Source of the DNA: Trichomonas vaginalis G3
Lineage: Eukaryota > Parabasalia > Trichomonadida > Trichomonadidae
Direction of reading: 5' to 3'
Assembly (NCBI RefSeq): GCF_026262505.1
Contig: NC_067208.1
Location: 8,627,962-8,691,961, forward strand
Length of the DNA: 64,000 bases
Below the pieces are notes generated by a model. It ran no database searches. It was not told the DNA's origin and was given only the letters and a program-made list of their open reading frames with translations. The position numbers and the translations under genes were made by a program. This document shows positions 11,085 through 22,405 of the stretch, in pieces. The first letter of the stretch is position 1; every line of letters begins with the position of its first letter.

Positions 11085-11999
11085 TTAGTCTTCTGGTGTG
11101 AATTCGGAGGACTCTTCTTGGATAGAGTCTTGTATTTCCTCCTCTTCTTCTTCCTCCATTGCTTCTGGGAAGAAGCCTTCTTCTGGGTCGAAAACATTAT
11201 ATAATGTGTAATTGAATGACACATTATATCTTTCTTTGAGTTCGCTCCTGACAAAGAACTTAGTTCCAGGAATACAGAAGACTTCTGTGCGTTGGAAAAG
11301 CTGATGTCCTGGAACAAATTTGGCAATTAGAGACTTCTTTTTTCCGAATTGTTCAGGAGTTTCCATGACGACAGTAACAACATCTCCATCTGCGAGGTCT
11401 TGTTGTTGTTCGGAAAGGTAAAGAGCAATGATATGAATGGTTGCTGCGTTGAATTCGAGAAAGTCGAATTCAAATTGTGTTGTCGTATAGCATTCAAACC
11501 ATTTTGTACAGTTGTCTCCGAACTCGTCAATGTATTCATCTTGGTCATATCCGTAACTAAAGACTTGGAATTCGGCAATTCTCTTGTCGAATGACCGTTG
11601 CATGTAACGAGGAAGATTTTGACGAACTTGGTATAAAGTTCTCAACATTATAAGCTTAGTAAATGTTGGAAAATACTGAACTAAGACATCGCTAAGCTCA
11701 ATTGGACTTGGAATTGTCTTAGTAAGTTCAATTGAACTAGCAATTGCTTTGTTCAGAACTTCACAGAACTGAGTATTGTATATAGCGTCTGGTTGTGTGT
11801 TTTCTTCGGCGTCTTTGAGATATTTAGAGCAAATTTGTTGAAGAATTTCTCTTAATTCGCTGTTAGACTTTTTGGTGGTTATTCTAACAGCTGTGCCAGT
11901 TCTTGGAGGTTGTGGGGCTTTGGCTTTGGTTAGCGGTTGAGAATTGTTAATGTTGGCTTCCATTAGACAAAAATGAACTGTTTTTTTCGGACTACTCAT
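11085..11999 (-). CDS. Maverick 1 protein of unknown function, 304 aa
   Basis: Open frame, first gene inside the left end, divergent from 12435. The N-terminus is basic and proline-rich (KAKAPQPPRTGTAVRITTKK), the middle is helical (LTKTIPSPIELSDVLVQYF), and the C-terminus holds a run of seven Glu followed by an acidic tail. No family recognised. The shared divergent promoter region (12000-12434) carries many CCGTT/AACGG sites. Confidence 0.6.
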   Translation of the reverse strand: MSSPKKTVHFCLMEANINNSQPLTKAKAPQPPRTGTAVRITTKKSNSELREILQQICSKYLKDAEENTQPDAIYNTQFCEVLNKAIASSIELTKTIPSPIELSDVLVQYFPTFTKLIMLRTLYQVRQNLPRYMQRSFDKRIAEFQVFSYGYDQDEYIDEFGDNCTKWFECYTTTQFEFDFLEFNAATIHIIALYLSEQQQDLADGDVVTVVMETPEQFGKKKSLIAKFVPGHQLFQRTEVFCIPGTKFFVRSELKERYNVSFNYTLYNVFDPEEGFFPEAMEEEEEEEIQDSIQEESSEFTPED

Positions 12000-12434
12000 A
12001 GAAAAGTTTAAAATAAACCGTTTTCGTCAACGGTAACCCCCTCTATTTTTTTATTTTATTTAATAGTTACCGTTGGCAAACCGTTCCATCTCAAATATTG
12101 AATGAACTATAAACGTTTTTTGTTTTCTATATATACTTTTTGTCCAACGGTAAAACTTTTTACACAACGGTTTTTGAGAGTCGTCGCCGTTGACTTTTTT
12201 GTAGAGCACTCAAAATAGTACAGCTTTGTCCGGACAAGTAAGGGTCTATCGTCGCTACAGGAAAAGTTACGGGCGTTCCAAGGAAGTATACTTTGAGAAG
12301 CCTTTTCCCCTTATAGAATGAGATAGGACGGTTATTTTACAAAACCGACAACACTTTGACCGAGTAGTTTTTTGTGCTGAACAAAAAGTGTCATATAAAC
12401 ATCTGTCAAAAACCGCTTTTTAACTTCACTTAAA
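12000..12434. promoter_or_regulatory. Divergent promoter region with clustered Myb-like sites
   Basis: Non-coding gap between two diverging genes of element 1. CCGTT or its complement AACGG occurs seven times within 12018-12191 (near 12018, 12029, 12070, 12081, 12146, 12166, 12187). YAACGG is the core recognised by Myb repeats in many eukaryotes, and trichomonads have very many Myb proteins. AAAAAGTGTCAT near 12384-12395 matches a motif placed just before other gene starts of the element and may hold a TCA-Y-W initiator. Confidence 0.5.
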
Positions 12435-13842
12435 ATGCCACGTAAGCTACGTAAGAATATACGTAAGAGGAAGAGAGCATTGAAACATCCAATAGTAAAA
12501 CTGACACCACAACAACAGTTGCAACAACAAATGCTGAATGACCCCACTATGTTGCAACAAATGTCAAGCAATCCTATGCTTTTAAACCGAGTTGTTGTGC
12601 ACAGAGTGGAGGTTTAAGAGCGGCACTTTTAGCGAAAATGGCAGGCTATGGTGGAGCTGCAGACGGAACAGCCTATAACCCTCAAAGTCAAATGAATTTG
12701 AGTTCACTCAAAAATCAAATAACAGATGTCAAAAAGTCAAACATAGACATACAGAAGCAAATAAGTGAAAACGAAAAGAAACTAGAATATGACAGACACA
12801 CAAAGAAACTCAATGAGTTAAACGTAGAAAAAAGAAGAAAGAAGAACAACTGAAAGAACTAAGTACAGAGGAATATGCGAAAAAGTGTCAGAAAAAGCAG
12901 CAGAAGTAGCAAAAATGGAACAAGATGTTGTAAATTTGAAAAACCATACTACTCGATATAAAGTACTGAAAGATGAAGAGATAAAACAAAAAGCCCTGAA
13001 GACATATATGGATAGCGATGAGTATAAAAAAGAAGTTGAAGCAAATATAAAGGCAGAAAAACTTTTACAGTTGCAAAACCAAACCGTACAGTATGAAAAC
13101 TTAGCACAAGAAAGTAAAAATAACGACGCGGCTATGCAAAAGGCAATGAAAAGCGCAGAATATATAAAAGCCAACAATGACTGGTTAGATGCCCAAGCCA
13201 ACGCTAAAGCAGCCCAACTCATAGGGTCAATAAGGACAAAAATACAAGCGGATGAAGACAGTTCAAATGAAGCTTTAACAAATGCTGACTTTAAGAACGC
13301 CTTCGAAGCTCTTCATAGTAAGGTGAAAACAAGTGAACGACTTCTCATCTGGAAAGAAACTGAAGTCTGAAGGTTTCGACAAAGAGTTAAAAGAAGTAGC
13401 ACAAAATATGACGAAAATAACAGATGCAGCAACGAGACAGGCAGTTCAAAGTGCCTATGACGCCGTTAGAGCAACTGTTGTGAAAAGTCAAGAAAAAGAG
13501 TTACAACAGACCAAAACAGACCTAGTAAATGCTTTCTTAAAAACGAAAAGTCAGGTAGGACATTACGCTGCAGATGGAACATATGTGCCAGCTGGTGGAA
13601 CTTATATACCACCAAACCCTCCAAGAGAAGCACCTGCACCAGGACTACCTAAAACATTTACATCGTCACATGGACACAGACACAGGCATGCACCAAAACC
13701 AACACAACAACAACAACAACCAGCACAACAACCAACACAACAACCAGCACAGCAACCAACAGTTCAAAACACTGCACAACACAACCACAAACAGAGCAAG
13801 GACATAAAAGAAGTAGAGAACAAGGAAACCAAGAATTCTTAA
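12435..13842 (+). pseudogene. Maverick 1 Gln-rich coiled-coil protein region (broken)
   Basis: Plus-strand coding region, not a single open frame. It has a very basic start (MPRKLRKNIRKRKR) followed by Gln-rich sequence, a long charged coiled-coil stretch, and a C-terminal part with a His-rich patch (HGHRHRHAPKP) and repeated QQPTQQPAQQ. The composition is that of a DNA-binding or virion-internal protein, but no family was recognised. Confidence 0.5.
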
Positions 13843-13849
13843 AAATGCT

Positions 13850-15590
13850 TAAGAAGAGTGTGGTTTCCCAGATAGTATTGACTTTAGTGACAGATATAAA
13901 GAAGCTATTGGAAAGTTCAAGGATGGAAATACTGACCCGAACCTATTTAGCTTTATGGCTCAGCCCAAAACGGATATAATCTCAAACCTGGAAAATACAA
14001 GCTCGCTAAGGGATATGATTTAATAGCATATCATCCAAATGACATGAACGAATTTACTCCGAGATATTTGATGTCAGAGCTAAATGACAATTCAACTTTC
14101 GTCATGAAACGCGTAAAAAATAGAGACGGAACGAAAGAACAAAAGCTTATGAATGCGGATGACGTAGATAGGGAAATTGTTGAAAACGGTCTCGGAATAT
14201 ATGAAATGCCAGCAGATGAGGTACAAGAAACTCCACAGGAAGAAGTTCAGATACAACCAGACATGGAAGAAATAGTTCAGCAACAACAGCTAGAAGAGCC
14301 TGAAGGAAACGAACAAGTCACTCCTTTGGAAACTAACTTCACAGAACTAGATGAAGATTTGGAACAGCCGAAAAATCTTGACCCTCAACAAGAGTATGCG
14401 GAGAATATGGAATATTTCCAAGAGTCTAAAAAAAATTCGGCTGACATAGTAGAGAATATCGAAAAATGTTTGCCGACATACAAAAGACTCCAGCACCAGA
14501 TGAAAATATTCAGCATAGAATGGAAGTACTGAAAGAAAATGTACACAAATACAACAACCCTTTTTACTTACGAGCATTTAACGTTCAATCTTCGGATGAA
14601 CTCGGTGAAAATAAAAGGTTAAATTTCAAGAAAACATATAGAAATGAAACATTGTTTAAAGTTCATTCAGAACCTAGCCAATATGGAAACAAACCTACTT
14701 TTGTTTCTGCAGACGATGGAACTACAATGAGATGGGGTCATAAAGCTAATCCGGATAGGTGGTTCATAAACTTACAACCACAATTCCAAGAAGTTGTAGA
14801 CGCAATGGAAGTGAATGGTGAACCAGATGTAGCTGGTATTTTCAGCGCGGCTTTAATGCCATTGAAAGATATGAAAGATGCAGATATTTTGGACCAGTAT
14901 GAAATGAACATGGCTGATGGAAATATAACACCTGACGTTCTAGAACATTTATCTCAAAGAACTACACAGAACCATAGAGATGGTATATTTGGTGAAGAGT
15001 TTAGAAAGAAAGTTAGGGAGGGAGAAGGAAGAGAACCTATTGTACATGACCTTGCAAACGAAAGTTTACAAAATGTCATAAAAACTTACTTTGCAGCGAT
15101 GAATCGAGAAGGATGAATATTTAAGAAACTCAAATGGACAGTACCAAATGAAATGTTAGTATTGAAAAACATGTTCCTTGACAAAATAAAACCAACTACA
15201 GAAATAAACGACGCAAGACTGAAAGATTGGGTAAAAGCTTCCCATTCACAAAAGATATAGTGGTAACATGGAAAGAAAACCAGAATGGCTACAAAAACAT
15301 ATATTTGGAAACGAGCTTATTCCATATGGACAGGCACTGTTTGAAGAGCTTGAACCGGAAACTCAGAAAGAGTCATGCAAACAATACGCGAAGACTCAAA
15401 TACAGACTATGACAAACTCTTTCTAGGATATAGGTTACCTGAGATGGGCGACCAGAGCCAAAAGGCAAAAAGGACATGGGAAATTTGCAACATACTAGAT
15501 GAACATAATGCAAAGATGCAACAACTTCAAGCAGAGGGCAATGAAGGAAAAAGAAGAGTTAAAAACTCAGCAGGAAGAAAGTAAAGCTTG
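13850..15590 (+). pseudogene. Maverick 1 acidic structural-type protein region (broken)
   Basis: Plus-strand coding region lying just before the capsid gene, not a single open frame. The product is rich in Glu and Gln in its first half and more globular later (FYLRAFNVQSSDEL, TTMRWGHKANPDRWF). Its position directly upstream of the capsid region suggests a virion protein. No named family. Confidence 0.4.
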
Positions 15591-15639
15591 GTCCACGTGG
15601 TTCTATTATGACAAATAAATCCAACTATTCTATATTTTT

Positions 15640-17243
15640 ACCCATATGAAATGTACGCCGCTCAGAATATAACGCCAACAGTTTTGGATGCTATGAATGA
15701 AATGTTTCCGAATGGTATAACGAATGCGACAATGCCATTAGAAGGTCAGAAATAGTTCCTGGAACTTACGAATATACAACTGCTGTTTCTTATGGAAACG
15801 TAGGTGAGTTTGGAGAAGGTTCTTCAACAACAGTAGATATTGCTTGCGACAGGTTTCATATAATTTCTATTGACAACTCTTTCTTATACGTGGAACAAGA
15901 CATTGAAATAAAACCTTCTTCCAAGTTGTCTGACAAGAAAGGTTGCAATGGAATTTTCTATGTCGATACCAATATGCTCCAGAAGTTTTCATGGGATATA
16001 ATATATTCTAACTCTGACTTAGTTCAAACAGTAACATGGGCAAACTATGAATGGTTCGCTTTGAGAAACTCAGTACAACCACAAAGCTAGAGAACAAACA
16101 GACCAGTATGCAACTATTGAGAAAATAAGAAGACTTGACCCTAACGTTCCAGGAGTTTATGTTGACCTTTCTGGACAAACTGCAGCAGCAGTAACCAAAG
16201 TAAAATTGAAACTTAGAGTTCTTTGTCATCTTTCCTCATCTTCAGGTTTTTAAGATACTTGCCAAACTGGGCAGGAAAATTTCTATCGAAACTTACTCCA
16301 AGCAAAAATAACTTAGTCATTGCACCAACACAAGACCCATTCACTCTTACGACGTAAAGGGAGCAAATCAAACGTCATTCGCCGACTTTTGCAAAGACAA
16401 AGTTGACTTAGACTTTGGTTTCTCAAACCTCAACACTGAAGTAAACTACTACTTCAATGCTGCTGGAACTGCTTGGGACCCAGTTAAGTTCACATGCGAA
16501 AAGTTTGAATGCAAGAGAATAGAAAGCAGACTTGCAGTCTATATGTTGGACCCAGATATTTCAAATGCTTTAGCTGCCAAATATATTGCAGTTCCACTTA
16601 TGTTCCCTATACACCAAATATCTGTCAAAGACTTTGCAGTGAAGTTGGAAACCAAAGTGCTGACCCAGGTGCAAGAACAGATATTGCTTTAACAACTGCA
16701 ATGAAACATGCAGATACTATGTTTGTACTGTTCAGACGACTATAAATGACTATTCTTGTTTCTACAACCCCGTATTAAATATCATATAAACATAGATGGC
16801 AAATACTATCCAAGAGAAGAATATTCTACAGTTGAGGATATGAGGTCATACAACTTGACATTAGATGCTATGAACTTTAACAACAACTTCACAACAACCA
16901 TTAACCCTGAAATGCAAAGTTCTATTAGCCATATGTGAAAGTATGGACTCATACAGGAGGTCAAAAAACTCAATATACAAATGGAGACCGTTCAAATTTT
17001 GGCTGGCATTCCATTTGCTGACTCAGAAGACTTTATGGGTGGTATTTCAACTGTTGGTACAGTTCAAATACAATATACTGGTGACAGAGACGGTCCAGAT
17101 GTGAGAGCAAAGAAGTTTACAAAACCAATAGCACTTTTCACGGAAGATGCTCTTTTGAAAATTCGTTCGATGAAACCTGCTGGGCTCCTCAGATTGGTAT
17201 AACGACAGCTTCCATCGAGCAGATTTTGGCAGCAGGTCAGTAA
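15640..17243 (+). pseudogene. Maverick 1 major capsid protein region (fossil)
   Basis: Coding region whose pieces have the character of the Polinton double-jelly-roll capsid protein: beta-rich segments such as FHIISIDNSFLYVEQ, WANYEWFALRNS, YYFNAAGTAWDPVKF and STVGTVQIQYTGD, about 500 codons overall as usual for the family. It is broken several times. Identification rests on composition, size and place between other virion genes; a profile search of the family would settle it. Confidence 0.6.
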
Positions 17244-17570
17244 GTTGTCTTGAACTGACTTCTCTCCGTCAAATATTGACAGTACGCCAGTTTTGATATA
17301 ATATTGTATTATAAACTTACCTTTAGAAATATCGTCAGTTTTGTTGTTATATTTTGTCTGCTTCAAGAACTTTCACCATCTCGGTTATACCAACTTTCTT
17401 TGCTTTATGAAAATATTTTGGTTCAGCAAAGACTGCTATTCTATAACATTTTCCATTGTTTGTGTAAAGAACTACTCTGTCAATGAACTTGTATTGTTTG
17501 TGTGTGTAAACTTTGTTTTGCTTCAATTCGAAAGAGATACTCAAATACGTCCATCTTTTATTCTAAGTAA

Positions 17571-18950
17571 AATGTCATTTCCGAAAAATAGAAGCGTAAG
17601 TGTTTCAAAAGGTTTAATGGCGATGGCAGATGTGAAGTTAAATTCACCAACTCAAACAAACAGTCAAAGTGTTGTTGTCAATGTCAAAGAAAGAGATGTT
17701 GAATGGGGAAACCATACGAAGACGAAGATGGTATAACAATAGTTCCTGTAAAAGAACAACCAACATATCCTGAAGTTAGCAGAGACTTAAGTTCTGTTGC
17801 AGATATCGAAACGACTACAACAACTTAAAGACAAACTTAAAACTCAGGAGAAATTTGTCAGCTTTGGGTATAATGTTAAACTTGGTTGAGCACAACCCTG
17901 TAAAAGTGAACTCATATGTCATTGCACCTCATGAAGTTTTGAAAGAACATTGAAACTTTTGACAGAGGCAGACGATATAAACATCAAAGAAATAGAACCC
18001 GACATTAGTTGCTGTGGTGTTTCATATAATGTCATTGACAAGATATACGTTATGAAAGGAGGTGAAACGTTGAACTTAAAGTATAGTTTCCCAGACGTCA
18101 TAAAAATATTGACGACCACAACATTTCATTAAAATTTACTTGCTAAGTAAATGGAGATAGTGGTTTATACTATTACGACAAAAACCTGATCATATAATTC
18201 TATAACAACAAACTTACAAAGTCCTCAAGGACGATATTGTAAACTAACTTTAAACACGATGACGACTAAAGCCTGTTTTGCTTCTTTTGACACCAGAAGA
18301 CTTTGTTGTTGTGAATGGTAAAAATACTTCTTTGAAGATACTTACTCAGATATACACCAACAGGTTTTTGTTGACTTATTTAATACTTTAAGGACGGATG
18401 TAACATGTCTGCAACTAGAGCAGGTTTCATTATGTTTGGATGTCCGACTGAGTTTACTATAAACGATATGAGCTATAATACAAAACTTATATCTGGTTTT
18501 TACTACCAAACAGTTTCCTATAACAGGAAAAGGTGTCATACAAGGTTTGTCTGTTCCATTGACTTTAAGTACACCTATTTATATTGTTTCAAACTTAGGT
18601 TCAAAGTGCTATTCGAATGTCGAAGAAACTACTATGACCAAAAGATACTCATGCGTATAAACAACACTTTCTCTGCTGGTTTGCCTATTGTTCATTCGAA
18701 TGCAGAGTTTTCAGCTTTAGTAAACTAAACACTTTAGCAAACATAAACTTAACCTTAGTTGACGCAAACTTTGTTCCTGTAAAACTTTTATGTCCTATGT
18801 ATTTGTCAATGACGGCAGAAAGTTTCGAATTGGAAGATGCAATTGGTGAAAGTATTGTACTACAAGAACAACTTCAACAACAAATAGCTCAAGAACAACA
18901 AATGCAACAAATGAACAAATGCAACAACAAAGTCAAGAATAAAAAAATAT
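17571..18950 (+). pseudogene. Maverick 1 second beta-rich virion protein region (broken)
   Basis: Plus-strand coding region right after the capsid region. It begins MSFPKNRSVSVSKGL, includes beta-rich stretches (GVSYNVIDKIYVMKGG) and ends Gln-rich (LQEQLQQQIAQEQQMQQ). In Polintons the single-jelly-roll minor capsid (penton) gene often lies near the major capsid gene, so a penton role is possible but not shown. Confidence 0.4.
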
Positions 18951-18968
18951 TTTTTTATTTTTATAAAA

Positions 18969-20203
18969 ATGTACAGAATAGACGTTTCAGATTTTTATGA
19001 CTTCCAAGCGTTCAGAAATATGTGTCCATTTAGAGACTATAACAAAAGCAGTCGAGAATTTGAAACGTGTTAGTCATTTATGTCGACTCTGCCCCAGAAT
19101 GTTATGTCATGAAAGATGGGATGTTGTCTTTAACAAACCAGAGCAACCATAGTTTCAGAACAAGAATGTAGACAGAAACTTAAGAAATAAAAGTCGTACA
19201 AGTTGGTATGAAGATGTTAGATGCTTGGGATATCTTATTGTCAAAGTTAGAAGATTTTTCAGTTCGTGGTATAAAGTTCTATACACCATCTCCAAACTTC
19301 TATTCTATCTTCACTGGATATAAATACGAACAAGTAGAATGGAAAGAAAATGTTATAGAAGCTTGGTTAGACCATGTCAAAGAAATTATATGCAATGGAA
19401 ACGAAAGAGTCTATGAGTATATCTTATGTTGGTTTGCAAACATCTTACAACATCCAAGTGCTAAAAATGAAACTGCTCTCATTATAATTGGAAAACAAGG
19501 AACTGGTAAGAACACTTTCTTTACAGATATTTTGTGCAAACTGTTAGAGGGCTATTCGAACCCTATATGACAAACTTAGAAAACATCTGCGGTAAATTTA
19601 ACTCTTCAATAGAGAATATGAAACTTATAGTATGTAACGAACTTCAAAGTATAGATACAACAAAGGTTTTAAACTCAGATGCTTTGAAGAGTCTTATAAC
19701 AGACAAAGTTGGAGTTGTTGAAAGAAAATATAAAGACCAAAGAGTTTGTGAAAATGTTGCAAATTTCATCATGGTTTCAAACAATGTTGTTCCGATGAAG
19801 TTAGAAAGTTCTGAACAGAAGATATGTAGTTGTCAGAACGTCAGATTCTCATATGCAAGATACAGAATATTTTGACGACTTAGCAGAAACTTTGACACCT
19901 AACTTTTACAACCACTTGTTCTCATATTTCATGACATTAGATATTTCTAACTTCAATCCAAGACAAATTCCACATACCGAAGAGAGACAAACGTTGTTAG
20001 AAGCAAACAAGAGTGTATATGAACTGTTCATAGATGAGACTAACTTTGAGTGTTTAGATGAAAGGTCATTGTACGATTCATATAAACAATATTGTCAAGA
20101 GTATGGTTATATGGCAGCTTCTAAACGTACATTCTTGGCAAATGTCAAAAGTCTTTTAGATGTTCAGAACGGCGTATATACAAAGAAAAATTTTTCTGAG
20201 TAA
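18969..20203 (+). pseudogene. Maverick 1 SF3 (D5-like) helicase region (fossil)
   Basis: Coding region for a superfamily 3 helicase: Walker A IIGKQGTGKNTFF, Walker B region MKLIVCNELQ, and the Asn of motif C in NFIMVSNNVV, then a C-terminal helical domain ending NFSE. The same order is seen in the open 770-aa primase-helicase of element 2 (59226-61538). It would unwind the element's DNA during replication. Broken, with a few breaks. Confidence 0.75.
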
Positions 20204-20241
20204 ATTTTAAAAAAAAAATATTTTTTTATCCGATAGAAAAG

Positions 20242-20575
20242 ATGACAGAAAAATTAACTTTTTACATAGCGCCAGACCCTTCTTGCCCACATCTTTTTAA
20301 GCCACAATATATAGACATAGAACTAAATAGAGAAAGCGAAATTCTACAAACAGAAGAACATATAGAGACCTAGATAACGAAAATGGATATGCGCTATTCT
20401 GGTTAGATTGTCCTTATGAAATGTATGAAAAAAAGGCTTTATATGAAGAATATAGAAAATATTGTCATGAAAACGATATAAGACCAAGCTCTAGAGAAAA
20501 ATTCTATGCTGGTATAAAACATCTTTCGAAGTTCGGAATGGCAAATATAGAAAGAAATAATTTTTCTGAGTAAAT
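20242..20575 (+). pseudogene. Maverick 1 duplicate of the helicase C-terminal domain
   Basis: Small gene whose C-terminal half matches the end of the preceding helicase: ALYEEYRKYCHEN against SLYDSYKQYCQEY, both ending NFSE. The DNA around the two stops and the next ATG is also nearly identical (about 20190-20246 and 20560-20613, with the leader ATCCGATAGAAAAGATGAC). This is a tandem partial duplication including the leader of the next gene. Not fully open. Confidence 0.55.
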
Positions 20576-20609
20576 TTTAAAAAAATATTTTTTTATCCGA
20601 TAGAAAAGA

Positions 20610-21024
20610 TGACGAAATTCATCTCAGTAAACAAGTACATGTCAGACTTAAAGAAGAACTAGACCCATTCGCTTATTTGAATGTTTACTTCTACCATTTT
20701 GAAAAGTCTACATTTGAAAAGTTTGGAACATCGAACCAGTTAAGTTTGCTATTGTGACTAAAAATGGTGCGAAATTGAAGACTTAGACATAGAAGGTTTG
20801 TTAGCAGTCAAAGAAAATTTGACAGAAGGTTCTCAAACCTTAAAGAAGGCAAAGCATACAAACTTGTTATACCTTATGAACCAAAGAAAGCAGACGACTA
20901 TGAATATTATGAGTCTAAGATAGTTGAAGTTCAAGGTAAATTGGGTAAAAAGATTTTAGAGTCTAAGCCAGTGTTTGCTCCTAAAGAGGAAGAGAACATT
21001 GACATTGACCCAGAAATGTTCTAA
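20610..21024 (+). pseudogene. Maverick 1 small protein of unknown function (broken)
   Basis: Begins MTKFISVNKYMSDL behind the leader shared with 20242. The later part is charged and beta-rich (YKLVIPYEPKKADDYEYY, ending EENIDIDPEMF). A small single-strand-binding-type replication protein would fit its place after the helicase, but nothing in the sequence proves it. Confidence 0.4.
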
Positions 21025-21040
21025 AAATAAAATTTTATTT

Positions 21041-21493
21041 TTACATGTCATATCTCCCCTTCTCTGGAACTGGTTCTTTCTTCTCTTCTTCTACTCTCCC
21101 TTCCTTCTTTTCTCTCTTCTTCTTCTTCTTCTCTGGTGGAGTTATGTCAAATTTGGCGCAACCATATTTATGTAAAAGTTCTTTGTCCTTTAATAGCTCT
21201 TCTATTCTGTTTCCTATTTCATCTTCAAGAACAGCGCATGTGTCTTCTTTGCATTCTAAGAACTTTTGTTGGACTTCATCTTTCCAATCGGCGTCATCTC
21301 TGTCAACAAGTCTGTCATTGACAAATTTTAAGACTGCTCTGCTTAATGTTTTATGGTTCTTGTCATATTCCCAGAAACAGAACTTTAGAACAAATTCACC
21401 TTTCTTGTTTACACTATGTAAGATTTTATGGTCGACAGATGTTTTGCTGTCGAAAAGCTTGTCTCGAATATAGATAGCGAAATCGCTAGACAT
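21041..21493 (-). CDS. Maverick 1 protein of unknown function, 150 aa
   Basis: Open minus-strand frame starting MSSDFAIYIRDKLFDSK. It is globular, followed by a Lys/Glu-rich tail with a PPEKKKKKREKK patch. It diverges from the packaging ATPase at 21530 across a 36-bp gap containing A/T tracts. No family recognised. Confidence 0.6.
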   Translation of the reverse strand: MSSDFAIYIRDKLFDSKTSVDHKILHSVNKKGEFVLKFCFWEYDKNHKTLSRAVLKFVNDRLVDRDDADWKDEVQQKFLECKEDTCAVLEDEIGNRIEELLKDKELLHKYGCAKFDITPPEKKKKKREKKEGRVEEEKKEPVPEKGRYDM

Positions 21494-21529
21494 TTTCTAA
21501 AAGATAAAATTTTTAATTTTTCTAAAAAT

Positions 21530-22405
21530 ATGTTAGAAAAAAAGTTTGCTGACATTGACAAGAAATTTGAGAATGTTTTAAACAAGAACAAGAGGAAGTT
21601 AGAAAATGCTCAGATAAAGCCTATACATGACAAGTTCTTATTTGCTCAGAATGGTATAACAGGTCTAATTGCACCGCCTGGGTCGGGTAAGACTTTCACT
21701 TATCTTAAAATGGCTGCACAACAACAAGAACTAGATGAGAAGAACCCATTCTATGAGTTAGTAGTCATTTGTAGTACTTCTGGTCAATTTGACCAAACCG
21801 TCAATTCGTTCAAAGATATTATAAAAAAGTCTAAGTTAGTATGTATAAAAGACTCTGAGTTGTTAGATTGGATAAAGAAGTACCAAAGAAGAGTTTTGAA
21901 GTACAATGCTATAAATGAGTATGTCAATTCGAAGTTTAAAGACCCAAATGAGGAAATGCAGAGAATATTAGAGAAGAAACACTTCAGAAACAAACAGAAA
22001 GAGATAGAATACATTTCGAAGAAATTGCAATCTTACGATTGGAAGACATACCCTCATAGATGTCTTCTTATCTTAGATGATTTCGCCTCTCATCCTTTGT
22101 TAAAGAACAGAGAACAAGATATGTGTCGAATTCTTAAGAAGCTCAGACACTTTAACATCTCAGTTGTCATTTGTGTACAGACAGCAAAGAGTTTAAGTAA
22201 GGATGTAAAGAGAATACTTACTGATATCATACTTTTCCCTGGATTGTCCGAAGACGATTTCATGGAACTTATGAAAGAGTCCATGGCAGGTAAGTTTGAC
22301 AGACATGAACTCTGGGAGAAGTACAAAGTCATACAAGACCCTCATACTTCTTTCAGAATTCACATCTACGCGAACAAAGTTCAAATTGTAAAAAGTCAAG
22401 CTTGA
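21530..22405 (+). CDS. Maverick 1 genome-packaging ATPase (A32/FtsK-like)
   Basis: Open frame of about 291 codons. The ATG at 21530 (MLEKKFADIDKK) is preferred over the longer frame because upstream codons overlap the diverging gene at 21493. Walker A is GLIAPPGSGKTFTY and Walker B is RCLLILDDFASHP, followed by the sensor-like region VVICVQTAKSLS. The size and motif spacing are those of the Polinton, poxvirus A32 and adenovirus IVa2-like packaging ATPases of the FtsK/HerA superfamily. It would pump DNA into the capsid. The last 31 bp around its stop are repeated at 23953-23983, flanking an apparent inserted cassette. Confidence 0.8.
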   Translation: MLEKKFADIDKKFENVLNKNKRKLENAQIKPIHDKFLFAQNGITGLIAPPGSGKTFTYLKMAAQQQELDEKNPFYELVVICSTSGQFDQTVNSFKDIIKKSKLVCIKDSELLDWIKKYQRRVLKYNAINEYVNSKFKDPNEEMQRILEKKHFRNKQKEIEYISKKLQSYDWKTYPHRCLLILDDFASHPLLKNREQDMCRILKKLRHFNISVVICVQTAKSLSKDVKRILTDIILFPGLSEDDFMELMKESMAGKFDRHELWEKYKVIQDPHTSFRIHIYANKVQIVKSQA

